DNA of 64,000 nt, taken from the NCBI RefSeq assembly GCF_002482975.1, contig NZ_DLHA01000017.1, forward strand, positions 211,700-275,699, in the 5' to 3' direction. Below, piece after piece: positions 1 through 8,347 of this stretch. The notes below the pieces were generated by a model. The model was not told the origin of the DNA and did not search any database. It saw only the letters and a list, made by a program, of their open reading frames with translations. Made by a program: the position numbers and the translations under genes. The DNA comes from Flavobacterium sp. UBA7680 (GTDB taxonomy: Bacteria > Bacteroidota > Bacteroidia > Flavobacteriales > Flavobacteriaceae). Positions within the stretch are counted from its first letter, which is position 1. Each line of letters opens with the position of its first letter.

Positions 1-96
1 GCTATCGCTCGGGTCGTGGCAAAAGAAAAACATCAATTTGAAATTCAAAAATGAAAAATCACTACTTTAGCAACAATCATTTTTAAAATAAAGACT

Positions 97-795
97 ATGA
101 AATTCCCCAAAATTTTATTTCTGCTTGTTTCAATTTTGCTGCTTTCGTGCAACAAAGAAAAAACAGTTTCTTTTGAATCTGTAAATGCAAAGAATTTTGC
201 AGATAAAATCAAAAACACCGAAAATCCACAAATTTTAGATGTTCGAACTCCAGATGAATTTTCATCAGAACATATTGAAAATGCTGCAAATGTAAACTGG
301 AACGGCGAAGATTTTGAATCGAAAGCTGCTCTTTATGATAAATCGAAACCTGTTTTTGTATATTGTTTAAGTGGAGGAAGAAGCAAAAAAGCGGCTAAAA
401 AATTAAACGAATTAGGTTTTTCAAAAGTTTACGAGTTAGACGGAGGCTTTTTAAGCTGGAGCGAGGAAGGATTGTCAAAACCGTCAGATGCTCAGATTGG
501 AATGACAATGGAGGAATTTAATAATCTCGTACATACAGACAAAAAAGTTTTAGTCGATTTTTATGCCGAATGGTGCGGCCCGTGCAAACAAATGGAGCCT
601 TACATTTTAGAAATGCAAAAAAACATGGCCGATAAAGTGACTATTATAAGAATTGATGTTGATCAAAATAAGACCTTAGCAACTCAATTAAAAATTGACC
701 AGCTTCCTACTCTGGCTTTGTATCACACCACAAAAGGAATATGGAAAAAAACGGGTTTTATAAGTGAACAAGATTTAAAAAAACAACTGCAATAA
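97..795 (+). CDS. Rhodanese-thioredoxin fusion lipoprotein
   Basis: The 232-residue protein starts with a lipoprotein signal (lipobox LLSC, Cys18), so it is expected on the periplasmic side of a membrane. Residues about 28-125 form a rhodanese domain with the loop CLSGGRS, whose Cys90 would carry a persulfide. Residues about 135-232 form a thioredoxin domain with WCGPCK (Cys160, Cys163) and the cis-proline motif LPT (Pro204). Both active sites are intact. A role in periplasmic thiol or sulfane-sulfur redox chemistry is inferred from the domains; the substrate is unknown. The DUF2461 gene follows after 10 bases and is probably co-transcribed. The start is the ATG that opens the signal peptide. 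Confidence 0.88.
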   Translation: MKFPKILFLLVSILLLSCNKEKTVSFESVNAKNFADKIKNTENPQILDVRTPDEFSSEHIENAANVNWNGEDFESKAALYDKSKPVFVYCLSGGRSKKAAKKLNELGFSKVYELDGGFLSWSEEGLSKPSDAQIGMTMEEFNNLVHTDKKVLVDFYAEWCGPCKQMEPYILEMQKNMADKVTIIRIDVDQNKTLATQLKIDQLPTLALYHTTKGIWKKTGFISEQDLKKQLQ

Positions 796-805
796 ATTAA
801 GAAAT

Positions 806-1483
806 ATGCTTACGAAAGAATCATTGCAATTTTTAGACGATTTAAAAAAGAACAACAATAGAGATTGGTTTCAGGACAATAAAAAGCGTTATGAAATCTT
901 CAAAAAAGATTATCATCAATTAGTGAGCGATTTTCTGGATGTAATGAAACCGCTTGATCCTTCGCTGGAATTATTAGAGGTTAAAAATTGTACGTTTAGA
1001 ATTAACCGAGATATTCGTTTTTCTAAAGATAAATCTCCTTATAAAGCACATTTAGGTGTTTGGCTTTCATCTGGCGCAAAAGGCTTAAACCGTTCCGGAT
1101 ATTATGTTCACATTGAAAAAGGCGCTAGTTTTATAGCTGGTGGATTTTATTCGCCTGAAGCGGAAGATTTGAAAAAAGTCCGCAAAGAAATTGCTTTTTT
1201 CCATGACGATTTGGAAGCAATTGTAGCCAATAAAGACTTTAAGAAAGAATTTGGAAATTTAGATTTTGACGAAAATAATTCGCTTAAAAATCCGCCGAGA
1301 GGTTATGAAAAAGATCATCCGGCAATTGAATTTTTAAAGCTGAAAAGTTTTACAGCTTCTCAAAAATATGATATTTCTGAAGTGACTCAAAAGGACTTCG
1401 TTTCAAAAATGAGTAAAAAACTGATTGCTTTAAAACCTTTAAACGAATTCATAAATCGTGCTTTAGACACTGATGAATCTTAA
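806..1483 (+). CDS. DUF2461 (TIGR02453) family protein
   Basis: This 225-residue protein matches the DUF2461 family: an N-terminal F-L-x-D-L-x-x-N-N-x-R-D-W-F segment, a central F-R-I-N-R-D-x-R-F-S-K-D-K-S-P-Y-K block, and the GGFYSPE and YEKDHP motifs further on. The family is widespread in Bacteroidota and has no firmly established biochemical function. No signal peptide or membrane segment is seen, so it is probably cytoplasmic. It lies 10 bases after the rhodanese-thioredoxin gene, which suggests one operon. A large palindromic repeat follows it. Confidence 0.88.
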   Translation: MLTKESLQFLDDLKKNNNRDWFQDNKKRYEIFKKDYHQLVSDFLDVMKPLDPSLELLEVKNCTFRINRDIRFSKDKSPYKAHLGVWLSSGAKGLNRSGYYVHIEKGASFIAGGFYSPEAEDLKKVRKEIAFFHDDLEAIVANKDFKKEFGNLDFDENNSLKNPPRGYEKDHPAIEFLKLKSFTASQKYDISEVTQKDFVSKMSKKLIALKPLNEFINRALDTDES

Positions 1484-1491
1484 TTTTATCT

Positions 1492-1677
1492 GCCACAGAT
1501 TTCACAGATTAAAATGATTTTTTTTGCCACGAATTTCACGAATTTTCACGAATTAATAGCTTTGACAAAGCTTAAAACTTTGTCAAAGCTAAACCAATCA
1601 CAATTAAAAATTTGTGGAAATTTGTGTAATTCGTGGCAACTTTTCTATAAATCCTTTTAATCTGTGAAATCTGTGGC
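1492..1677. repeat. Triple nested palindrome
   Basis: Three inverted repeats are nested around one centre. The outer arms (1492-1510 and 1659-1677) are a perfect 19-base match built on GCCACAGATTTCACAGATT. The middle arms (1524-1535 and 1628-1639) pair perfectly on TTGCCACGAATT. The inner arms (1558-1570 and 1578-1590) pair perfectly on AGCTTTGACAAAG. The outer right arm contains a GTG that opens the frame of the next gene but is not its likely start. Similar phrases recur at 20553 and 31575. Confidence 0.9.
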
Positions 1678-1696
1678 GAAAAAAAAACTCATTTCA

Positions 1697-2752
1697 ATGA
1701 AAAGAAAAATACTTTTTCTTGGAGAATCGTACCGCGCCGATGCTATAACATGGATGAAAGGCCTGAAAGAATTTGGCGATTTTGAAATTATCACCTGGGA
1801 ACTTCAATCTCCGAGTAATTCAAAACTTAACCGATTCAAACGTATTTTAGAATATTTCTTCGCTCCTATTTCTATTCGAAAAATAATCAGAAATAAAAAA
1901 CCAGATATGGTTATTGCGGAAAGAACTACAAGTTACGGATTTCTTGCTGCTTTGTCTGGTTCAAAAACTATTGCAATCGCGCAACAAGGCCGAACTGATT
2001 TATGGCCGGAAGATTCTGTTTTATATCCATTTAAAAAGTTTATTCAGAAATATGCTTTCAAAAAAGCGCATTTAATTCATGCCTGGGGACCAGTTATGAC
2101 CATTTCTATGAAAGAAATTGGCGTTGACATGAGCAAAGTTTTGGTTCTTCCGAAAGGGATTGATTTATCACTTTTTACACCTTCAACAAACAATTCCAAT
2201 AAAATTGAAGCGATTGTGACGCGTTCGTTACAGCCGGAATATCGACATGATTCTATTTTAAAAGCATTTAGTATTTTACATCAAAAAGGAATTGATTTTT
2301 CGCTGACTATTGTTGGCGACGGAACAAGATTGCAATTTTTAAAAGATTTGGCTAAAGAACTTCAAGTCGAAAACAAAGTGATTTTTACAGGAAGAATCCC
2401 GAATACTGAACTTCCTAAATTATTACAGCAATCGAATATTTATATCAGTATGCCAATTACCGAAGGTGTGTCTGCATCATTATTTGAAGCTATGGCTAGT
2501 AATTGTTATCCTGTAGTTTCGGATATTGCTGGAAATCAAAGCTGGATTACACATCGTGAAAATGGGCAGTTAATTACAATCGACGATATTGAAATGCTTG
2601 CCAATGACTTAATTTGGTCTTTTGAGAATCCTGAATCTCGAAATGAGGCCATTATTCGAAATAGAAAATTTGTAGAGGAAAATGCTAATTATGATATTAA
2701 TATGAAGGTTATTGCTGATCGATATCATGAGTTGCTGGATTCTCGAAAGTAA
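1697..2752 (+). CDS. Glycosyltransferase, GT4 family
   Basis: This roughly 351-residue protein has the GT-B layout: an N-terminal Rossmann half (KILFLGES opening), a hinge PKGIDLSLF, and a C-terminal nucleotide-sugar half with VGDGTR, FTGRIPN and the E-x7-E motif EGVSASLFEA. It probably transfers a sugar from an NDP-sugar to a glycan or lipid acceptor; the acceptor cannot be told. The frame opens at GTG 1664, but that codon lies inside the preceding palindrome. ATG 1697 (MKRKILFLGES) gives the normal family N-terminus and is preferred. It stands alone between two palindromic repeats, with no other sugar genes adjacent. Confidence 0.87.
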   Translation: MKRKILFLGESYRADAITWMKGLKEFGDFEIITWELQSPSNSKLNRFKRILEYFFAPISIRKIIRNKKPDMVIAERTTSYGFLAALSGSKTIAIAQQGRTDLWPEDSVLYPFKKFIQKYAFKKAHLIHAWGPVMTISMKEIGVDMSKVLVLPKGIDLSLFTPSTNNSNKIEAIVTRSLQPEYRHDSILKAFSILHQKGIDFSLTIVGDGTRLQFLKDLAKELQVENKVIFTGRIPNTELPKLLQQSNIYISMPITEGVSASLFEAMASNCYPVVSDIAGNQSWITHRENGQLITIDDIEMLANDLIWSFENPESRNEAIIRNRKFVEENANYDINMKVIADRYHELLDSRK

Positions 2753-2756
2753 TTTA

Positions 2757-2838
2757 ACCGCAAAGACGCAAAGTTTACGCAAAGTTCGCTAAGCTTTGCG
2801 TTCATTGCGTAAACTTTGCGTCTTTGCGTCTTTGCGGT
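2757..2838. repeat. CGCAAAGACGCAAAG palindrome
   Basis: The left arm (2757-2784) starts ACCGCAAAGACGCAAAG. The right arm (2807-2838) is its inverted copy but carries one additional TCTTTGCG unit. The spacer is about 20 bases with its own CTTTGCG copy. It lies between the glycosyltransferase stop and the aminotransferase gene. Without a T-run it does not look like a standard terminator. Confidence 0.88.
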
Positions 2839-2918
2839 AAAAAAAACCTTCGTAACTTTTCTTCAATTTCAACGACATACTATTATAACAGATTGTGTAA
2901 TTTAATTCTTAAAATAAT

Positions 2919-4022
2919 ATGAGTAATAGAAGAAATTGGTTAAAACAAGTAGGTTTAGGCACAATAGGATTAGGTTTAACTTCATTTGAAACATTTGCAA
3001 ATCCTTCGCCAGAAAATTATATTCCTTTAGATGTAGACAAATCTCCTATATTATTACGATCAAATGAAAATCCTTATGGTCCTTCTCCACTCGCTCGCGC
3101 CGCCATGCAAAAAAGCATCAATAGCAGCAATCGATACGGTTGGAATCTTTCGGGAGAATTAATTTCTCTTATTGCAAAAAAGAATAATGTTTCTGATAAT
3201 AATATTTTATTAGGTGCCGGTTCAACAGAAATTTTAGATTTGGTTCTTCAACATACTGCTTTAAAAAAAGGAAATTACATACTTGCCGAAACAACCTTTA
3301 ACTATTGGACATTTCCTTCTGAAAAATTAGGAATAAAAAAAATTACGGTTCCGTTAACTGTAGATAAAAAACATGATTTAGCGGCAATGTTAAAAGCAAT
3401 TGATTCAGATACAAAAATGATTTATATCTGCAATCCAAATAATCCAACAGGTACAATATGCGATCACGAAGAGTTAGTTTCTTTTGTAAAAGAAGCATCT
3501 AAAAATGCCATTGTTTTTGTAGACGAGGCTTATATCGATTTCACAAAAGAACAATCATTAAGCAGTCTTGTAATTGAAAACAAAAATCTAATTATCACTA
3601 AAACTTTTTCAAAAATGCATGGTTTAGCCGGCGCACGTATAGGCTATGCCATTGCGGCTTCATCGACTATTGACGAACTCAGCGCTTTAAAATCATCTCC
3701 AAATTTATCTGTTAGTGTTGTATCAACAGCTGCTGCTATGGCATCTTTAAATGATGAAAAGTTTATTAAGGAAGTTTATTCTTTAAATGAAGAAGTTAAG
3801 AAATATACGATTGATCAACTTACGAAGCTTAACTTAACCTGCATTCCTTCTTATTCCAATTTTATTTATTTTTCTCTTGAAAATTATAAAAAGGATTTCT
3901 TTAAACAATTAGAAGCCAACAATATTGAGGGAACCAAAATCTATGAAGAAAACGGAAAATGGACCAGAATTACTATTGGAACAATGAAAGAAATGCAGCA
4001 ATTTATTGAAGCGATAAAGTAA
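2919..4022 (+). CDS. Tat-exported HisC-like aminotransferase
   Basis: This 367-residue fold-type I PLP aminotransferase resembles histidinol-phosphate aminotransferase. Visible residues: Asn173 in NPNNPTG, Asp202 in VDEAY, the PLP lysine Lys232 in TKTFSKMHG, and Arg240 in GARIGYA. Unusually, it begins MSNRRNWLKQVGLGTIGLGL, a twin-arginine Tat signal (RRNWLK plus a hydrophobic stretch), followed by a possible cleavage site near FANPSP. This predicts a folded, PLP-loaded enzyme exported to the periplasm. No his genes are nearby, so a biosynthetic HisC role is unlikely; the substrate is unknown. The catalytic set is complete, so it is not a decayed copy. Confidence 0.85.
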   Translation: MSNRRNWLKQVGLGTIGLGLTSFETFANPSPENYIPLDVDKSPILLRSNENPYGPSPLARAAMQKSINSSNRYGWNLSGELISLIAKKNNVSDNNILLGAGSTEILDLVLQHTALKKGNYILAETTFNYWTFPSEKLGIKKITVPLTVDKKHDLAAMLKAIDSDTKMIYICNPNNPTGTICDHEELVSFVKEASKNAIVFVDEAYIDFTKEQSLSSLVIENKNLIITKTFSKMHGLAGARIGYAIAASSTIDELSALKSSPNLSVSVVSTAAAMASLNDEKFIKEVYSLNEEVKKYTIDQLTKLNLTCIPSYSNFIYFSLENYKKDFFKQLEANNIEGTKIYEENGKWTRITIGTMKEMQQFIEAIK

Positions 4023-4058
4023 ATTCGCTTAAAAAGACTTTCTAAGGTTAAAACTCAA

Positions 4059-4086
4059 TTGAAATAAATTATAATCCTTACTTTTG
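4059..4086 (+). promoter_or_regulatory. Promoter of murB
   Basis: A TTG box (4059-4061) is followed after 17 bases by TACTTTTG (4079-4086), matching the Bacteroidota pattern TTG-N17-23-TAnnTTTG. The murB ATG lies 26 bases downstream. Confidence 0.65.
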
Positions 4087-4112
4087 ACCTCAGATTAAAA
4101 AGCCTTTTACAC

Positions 4113-5126
4113 ATGCATATCCAATCCAATTTTTCTTTAAAAAACTACAATACTTTCGGTATTGAAGCCAAAGCCAAAAAATTTGCCGCAGTACATTCTG
4201 TTGAAGAACTGAAAACTATTTTAGAAGAAAACAAAAACGAGAAGAAATTTATTCTTGGCGGCGGTAGCAATATGCTGTTAACAAAAGATATTGATGCTTT
4301 GGTCATCCATATCGATTTAAAAGGAAAAAAAATCATTAAGGAAGACGATGATTTTGTTTGGGTTGAAAGTCAGGCTGGTGAAACATGGCATGATTTCGTG
4401 CTTTGGACAATCAACAATAATTTTGGCGGATTAGAAAATATGTCTCTAATTCCCGGAAATGTCGGTACAACTCCAGTTCAAAACATTGGTGCTTACGGAA
4501 CTGAAATTAAAGATACTTTTGTTTCCTGCGAAGCAATCAACATCGAAACGCAGCAAATAAAAACTTTTGCCAATACTGAATGTAATTTTGGATACCGCGA
4601 AAGCATCTTTAAACATGAAGTAAAAGATCAATTTATTATTACTTCGGTAATCTATAAATTGACAAAACGCAATCATAAAATCAATACATCTTACGGAGAT
4701 ATTTTGGCTGAATTAGCTAAAAACAATGTTTCTGAACCTACTTTAAAAGATGTAAGCAACGCTGTTATTGCTATCAGGCAAAGCAAATTACCTGATCCTA
4801 AAGAATTAGGAAACAGCGGCAGTTTCTTTAAAAACCCTATTTTATTGAAATCTGATTTTGAAAAAATTCATCAAAAATTCCCTGAAATGAAGTTTTACGA
4901 AGTTTCTCCAACCGAAGTAAAAGTTCCTGCAGGATGGCTTATTGAACAGGCAGGCTTTAAAGGAAAACGTTTTGGCGATGCGGGAGTTCATAAAAATCAG
5001 GCTTTGGTTTTAGTCAATTACGGAAATGCAACGGGTCAGGAAATCTTAGCGGTTTCAAAACAAGTGCAGCAAACCGTTTTTGAAATCTTTGGCATCCAAA
5101 TTGAAGCCGAAGTCAATGTGATTTAA
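4113..5126 (+). CDS. murB: UDP-N-acetylmuramate dehydrogenase MurB
   Basis: MurB is the FAD enzyme that uses NADPH to reduce UDP-GlcNAc-enolpyruvate to UDP-N-acetylmuramate, a committed step of peptidoglycan synthesis in the cytoplasm. The 337-residue protein has the N-terminal NTFG opening, the FAD-binding GGGSNML loop, the PGNVGTTPVQNIGAYG block, the catalytic-serine region GNSGSFFKNP, and a C-terminal glutamate segment (IEAEVNVI). Length and motifs fit the type I family, the E. coli-like form. It is monocistronic by spacing and has a good promoter at 4059-4086. Confidence 0.96.
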   Translation: MHIQSNFSLKNYNTFGIEAKAKKFAAVHSVEELKTILEENKNEKKFILGGGSNMLLTKDIDALVIHIDLKGKKIIKEDDDFVWVESQAGETWHDFVLWTINNNFGGLENMSLIPGNVGTTPVQNIGAYGTEIKDTFVSCEAINIETQQIKTFANTECNFGYRESIFKHEVKDQFIITSVIYKLTKRNHKINTSYGDILAELAKNNVSEPTLKDVSNAVIAIRQSKLPDPKELGNSGSFFKNPILLKSDFEKIHQKFPEMKFYEVSPTEVKVPAGWLIEQAGFKGKRFGDAGVHKNQALVLVNYGNATGQEILAVSKQVQQTVFEIFGIQIEAEVNVI

Positions 5127-5164
5127 AAAAACTCAGACCTTACTAGCTTACCAACCACACCTTA

Positions 5165-5665
5165 ATGAAAGAATTAAATATCAAAGTTATTTTACTCCAA
5201 ATATTCGGAATGATTTTCCTGATTAATGGTATTCTGCAGCTTAGATTTTACACCGTATCTGAAAAAATCATCTGGGCAGAAACACATTCGCAATATCAAC
5301 ATTCGCAATATTGGAACAAATTATTACCTACAAACGAAGGCGTTTTTAACTTTTGGCCTAGTGTATACGTTTGGATATTTTTAGGTTCATTAATAGGAAT
5401 CTGCGTACTTGCTTTTGTAAATTGGAAGAGCAAACTTTCGTCCCTAAATACAATTATAGTGGCAATTGTATTGTATATTCTATTAAGACTTAAGTTTTTC
5501 AGAAAAGAAATGATATCTCAATTATTCCGTCCCATCAGAACCTTTTGCTCTGATGATTTTGGAACACAATGTTTGATTGAAGGAATAATTTTTACTTTTA
5601 TTGGAGTTACTATTTTATACCTAAGTGTAATTCAGATTTATTTGAACTCAAAAAAAATGAACTGA
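5165..5665 (+). CDS. Hypothetical four-helix membrane protein
   Basis: I do not recognise this 166-residue protein. About four hydrophobic segments are visible, near residues 8-24, 60-82, 92-108 and 138-158, with a polar loop after the first and a Cys-containing loop (CSDDFGTQC) before the last. It looks like a small inner-membrane protein. It starts 38 bases after murB and could share its transcript, but nothing in the sequence links it functionally to cell-wall synthesis. Confidence 0.7.
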   Translation: MKELNIKVILLQIFGMIFLINGILQLRFYTVSEKIIWAETHSQYQHSQYWNKLLPTNEGVFNFWPSVYVWIFLGSLIGICVLAFVNWKSKLSSLNTIIVAIVLYILLRLKFFRKEMISQLFRPIRTFCSDDFGTQCLIEGIIFTFIGVTILYLSVIQIYLNSKKMN

Positions 5666-5734
5666 AATTTAGATTGGTGATTAAAATTCTTCCTTATAAT
5701 TTAACACCTCAAAAACCGAAAAAGTTATAGAAAG

Positions 5735-5742
5735 TACCTTTG
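5735..5742 (+). promoter_or_regulatory. -7 element upstream of the PaiB-like gene
   Basis: TACCTTTG matches TAnnTTTG, about 100 bases before the start at 5844. No clear TTG box was found at the expected distance, so the call is weak. Confidence 0.4.
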
Positions 5743-5843
5743 AATTATCGGCAAATCTTTATCTTCGTTTTGAAAACTTCAAGAATTTATATTGATGCTG
5801 AAGTGAATGCAGCAACGAAGAAATCTTGAAATAAATTCTCAAA

Positions 5844-6458
5844 ATGTATACACCTGAACTCTATAAAGATGAAGATCCGGAATCAATCAGAACTTTTTTA
5901 AAAGAGAATAGTTTTGGAATTCTGATCAATCAGACTAACGGAAAATTATGCGCAACGCATATTCCGATAGAACTGGAAATTAATGCTGATGGAAAAGAAA
6001 TTCTGCAGGGACATATTTCTAAACTGAATCCGCAAGCTGAAGGTTTTGCAGAAAACGATCAGGTTTTAGCTGTATTTACAGGTCCGCATAGTTATATTTC
6101 ATCTTCTTGGTACGATCATGAAAATGTTCCAACCTGGAATTATATAGCTGTACATGTTTACGGAAGAATCAAGATTGTAGATTACACCTCAACTGTAGAA
6201 CAGCTAAAAAAGCTTGTTGACAAATACGAAGCTAATTCTGAAAATCCTGTTCGTGTTGAAGATTTATCTGTAAAAACCATGCGAGAAGCCAGAGGAATTT
6301 TTGGTTTTGAAATAGAAATAGATGAAATTCAGTCTACCAAAAAATTGTCTCAAAACCGCGACGATCATAATTATAAAAACATAATTTCGGAATTAGAAAA
6401 AACCGAAAACCCTCAGTCTATTGCTATTGCAAAAGAAATGTCAAAGTGCCGAAAGTAA
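5844..6458 (+). CDS. PaiB-like FMN-binding protein
   Basis: This 204-residue protein matches the PaiB / FMN-binding negative transcriptional regulator family: an MYTPELYK opening, the ATHIPIEL segment, GHISKLNPQ, VLAVFTGPHSYISSSWY, and VPTWNYIAVHVYGRI. The family has a split-barrel flavin-binding fold. Bacillus PaiB was described as a regulator of sporulation and protease genes, but most homologues are uncharacterised and a flavin-dependent enzymatic role is equally possible. It stands alone between two -7 elements, one for itself and one for the next gene. Confidence 0.87.
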   Translation: MYTPELYKDEDPESIRTFLKENSFGILINQTNGKLCATHIPIELEINADGKEILQGHISKLNPQAEGFAENDQVLAVFTGPHSYISSSWYDHENVPTWNYIAVHVYGRIKIVDYTSTVEQLKKLVDKYEANSENPVRVEDLSVKTMREARGIFGFEIEIDEIQSTKKLSQNRDDHNYKNIISELEKTENPQSIAIAKEMSKCRK

Positions 6459-6472
6459 ATTGATATTAAACA

Positions 6473-6502
6473 TTGAAAATTAGGAATTCATAACTACCTT
6501 TG
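6473..6502 (+). promoter_or_regulatory. Promoter of the GT2-sigma factor operon
   Basis: TTG at 6473-6475 is followed after 19 bases by TACCTTTG (6495-6502), an excellent Bacteroidota promoter match. The gene starts 40 bases downstream. Confidence 0.68.
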
Positions 6503-6542
6503 TTCTCGCAAAATTTGGAACATTAACAGACATTAAAACCAT

Positions 6543-7649
6543 ATGCTTATAATTTTACTTTACTTTTTTAGTGCCATTGTTTTTATTCAGCTTTTCTACT
6601 ATTTAGGAATTTTTGGAAAATTTGCTTTTGCTAAACCTCAAGAAGTTACGCCAAAGAATATTCCGGTTTCTGTTATTGTCTGTGCAAAAAATGAAGAAGA
6701 AAACGTAAAGAAATTTATCCCTTTATTAGCAGAGCAAAATTATCCTGATTTTGAAATTGTTTTAATTGATGATGCATCAAGCGATGAAACGCTTGAAGTT
6801 TTTGAAGAATTTGAGCAAAAATATTCGAACATTCGCTTGGTTAAAGTTGAAAATAATGAAGCTTTTTGGGGAAATAAAAAATACGCTTTAACCTTAGGAA
6901 TCAAAGCAGCAAAAAAAGAATACCTATTATTTACTGATGCAGATTGTTATCCAACTTCAAAAGACTGGATTACATCAATGACTTCGCAATTTGATACAGA
7001 AAAAACTATTGTTTTAGGTTATGGAGGTTATGAAAAAATAGAAAATTCTTTATTAAATAAAATTATTCGTTTTGAAACCATATTAACTGCTGTTCAATAT
7101 TTTTCATGGGCAAAAGCCGGACTTCCATATATGGGAGTTGGACGAAATTTAGCGTATAAAAAAGATGAGTTTTTTAATGTAAATGGTTTTATTGATCATA
7201 TTCAGGTTCGTTCCGGCGATGATGATTTATTTATCAATCAGGCTGCAACCAAATTGAATACTACAGTATCGTATGCGCCTGAAAGTTTTACATATTCAAA
7301 ACCAAAAGAATCTTTTAAAGACTGGTTTACACAAAAAAGAAGACACGTTTCTACGGCTGAACATTATAAGTTTTTTGATAAATTTCAATTGGGACTTTTC
7401 TTTTTCTCACAATTATTCTTCTTTTTATCAGTTATAATTCTGCTGGCGTTTCAATTTCAATGGATTGCTGTTGTAGCAATTTTAGCAACTCGTTATACTG
7501 TAGTTTGGACTGTGATTGGTTTTTCTGCAGGAAAACTTAAAGAAAATGATATTAAAATTTGGTTTCCAGTATTAGAAATTGTGCTAATTGTAACACAAAT
7601 TAATATCTTTATAACTAATATTTTTTCAAAACCTGTATATTGGAAATAA
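6543..7649 (+). CDS. Membrane glycosyltransferase, GT2 family
   Basis: This 368-residue protein has an N-terminal membrane helix (residues 1-20), a GT-A catalytic domain, and about three C-terminal membrane helices (near 278-300, 305-325 and 340-360). Catalytic features are VSVIVCAKNEEENV, DDASSDET, the metal-binding FTDADC motif, a GDDDLF acidic motif, and QKRRH in place of the usual QxxRW. It resembles processive-type GT2 enzymes that work at the inner membrane with a lipid or polysaccharide acceptor; the product is unknown. The last 10 bases overlap the downstream sigma-factor gene, so the two are translationally coupled. Confidence 0.88.
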   Translation: MLIILLYFFSAIVFIQLFYYLGIFGKFAFAKPQEVTPKNIPVSVIVCAKNEEENVKKFIPLLAEQNYPDFEIVLIDDASSDETLEVFEEFEQKYSNIRLVKVENNEAFWGNKKYALTLGIKAAKKEYLLFTDADCYPTSKDWITSMTSQFDTEKTIVLGYGGYEKIENSLLNKIIRFETILTAVQYFSWAKAGLPYMGVGRNLAYKKDEFFNVNGFIDHIQVRSGDDDLFINQAATKLNTTVSYAPESFTYSKPKESFKDWFTQKRRHVSTAEHYKFFDKFQLGLFFFSQLFFFLSVIILLAFQFQWIAVVAILATRYTVVWTVIGFSAGKLKENDIKIWFPVLEIVLIVTQINIFITNIFSKPVYWK

Positions 7650-8191
7650 ATTCTAAAATAGAAAAAGCAAAAAAAGGTGACCAGGTCGCCTTTACTTTTT
7701 TATTAGATTATTTCTGGAATGAAGTTTATGGCTTTATGCTTAAACGTACAGAAAATGAAACTACCGCAGAAGATATCACCATTGAAACTTTCTCAAAAGC
7801 TTTTGATAAAATAGGTTCTTATAACCCGGAATTTCAGTTTAACACTTGGTTAATTGCCATTGCAAAAAATGTTTATATTGATTTATTACGTAAAAAGAAA
7901 ACCAATCTTTTTATAGAAATCACTGATACTGAAGACCAACAGGCATACAATATTGCCGACACTACTCCATCTGCCGAAGATGCATTAATTAAAGAGCAAA
8001 ACCTCTCCCGTTTGCTTTTATGCATCAAAGAATTAAAACCCCATTATCAGGAAGTAATTCACCTTCGATACTTTCAGGAAATGTCCTATCAGGAAATTGC
8101 TGACAAAATTAATGAGCCTCTAAGCAACGTAAAGGTAAAATTACTTCGTGCTAAAAAATTATTGGCAGAAATCATTGAACGTAATAGATAA
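7640..8191 (+). CDS. ECF-type RNA polymerase sigma factor
   Basis: This 183-residue protein is a sigma-70 family member of ECF type. Region 2 runs over residues 10-90 (ETTAEDITIETFSKAFDKI, then FNTWLIAIAKN). Region 4 covers about 125-180 and contains HYQEVIHLRYFQEMSYQEIA followed by a recognition helix. It starts at TTG 7640, overlapping the GT2 stop by 10 bases. An in-frame TAA at 7616 leaves no ATG or GTG upstream, and the next ATG would remove part of region 2, so the TTG is the best choice. No anti-sigma factor gene follows. TonB comes next but after a 156-base gap. Confidence 0.86.
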   Translation: MEINSKIEKAKKGDQVAFTFLLDYFWNEVYGFMLKRTENETTAEDITIETFSKAFDKIGSYNPEFQFNTWLIAIAKNVYIDLLRKKKTNLFIEITDTEDQQAYNIADTTPSAEDALIKEQNLSRLLLCIKELKPHYQEVIHLRYFQEMSYQEIADKINEPLSNVKVKLLRAKKLLAEIIERNR

Positions 8192-8347
8192 TTTATTATC
8201 TTTAAGAAAAGAATAAGATATAATCATATTTTTTCTTAAAAAAATAATTTATTCACACACTAAAACAACAACTTCTACGTTGTTTGCTTAAACCCAATTC
8301 ACTATCGCGTATGATTTAAAGTTACTTAACCTTAAAATCCAAAAATC

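Noticed and set aside
1664..1696. GTG 1664 as start of the glycosyltransferase
   Set aside because: The codon lies in the outer arm of a palindromic repeat; ATG 1697 gives the family N-terminus.
2919..4022. Biosynthetic hisC
   Set aside because: It has a Tat signal and no histidine-biosynthesis neighbours, so the gene symbol is not assigned.
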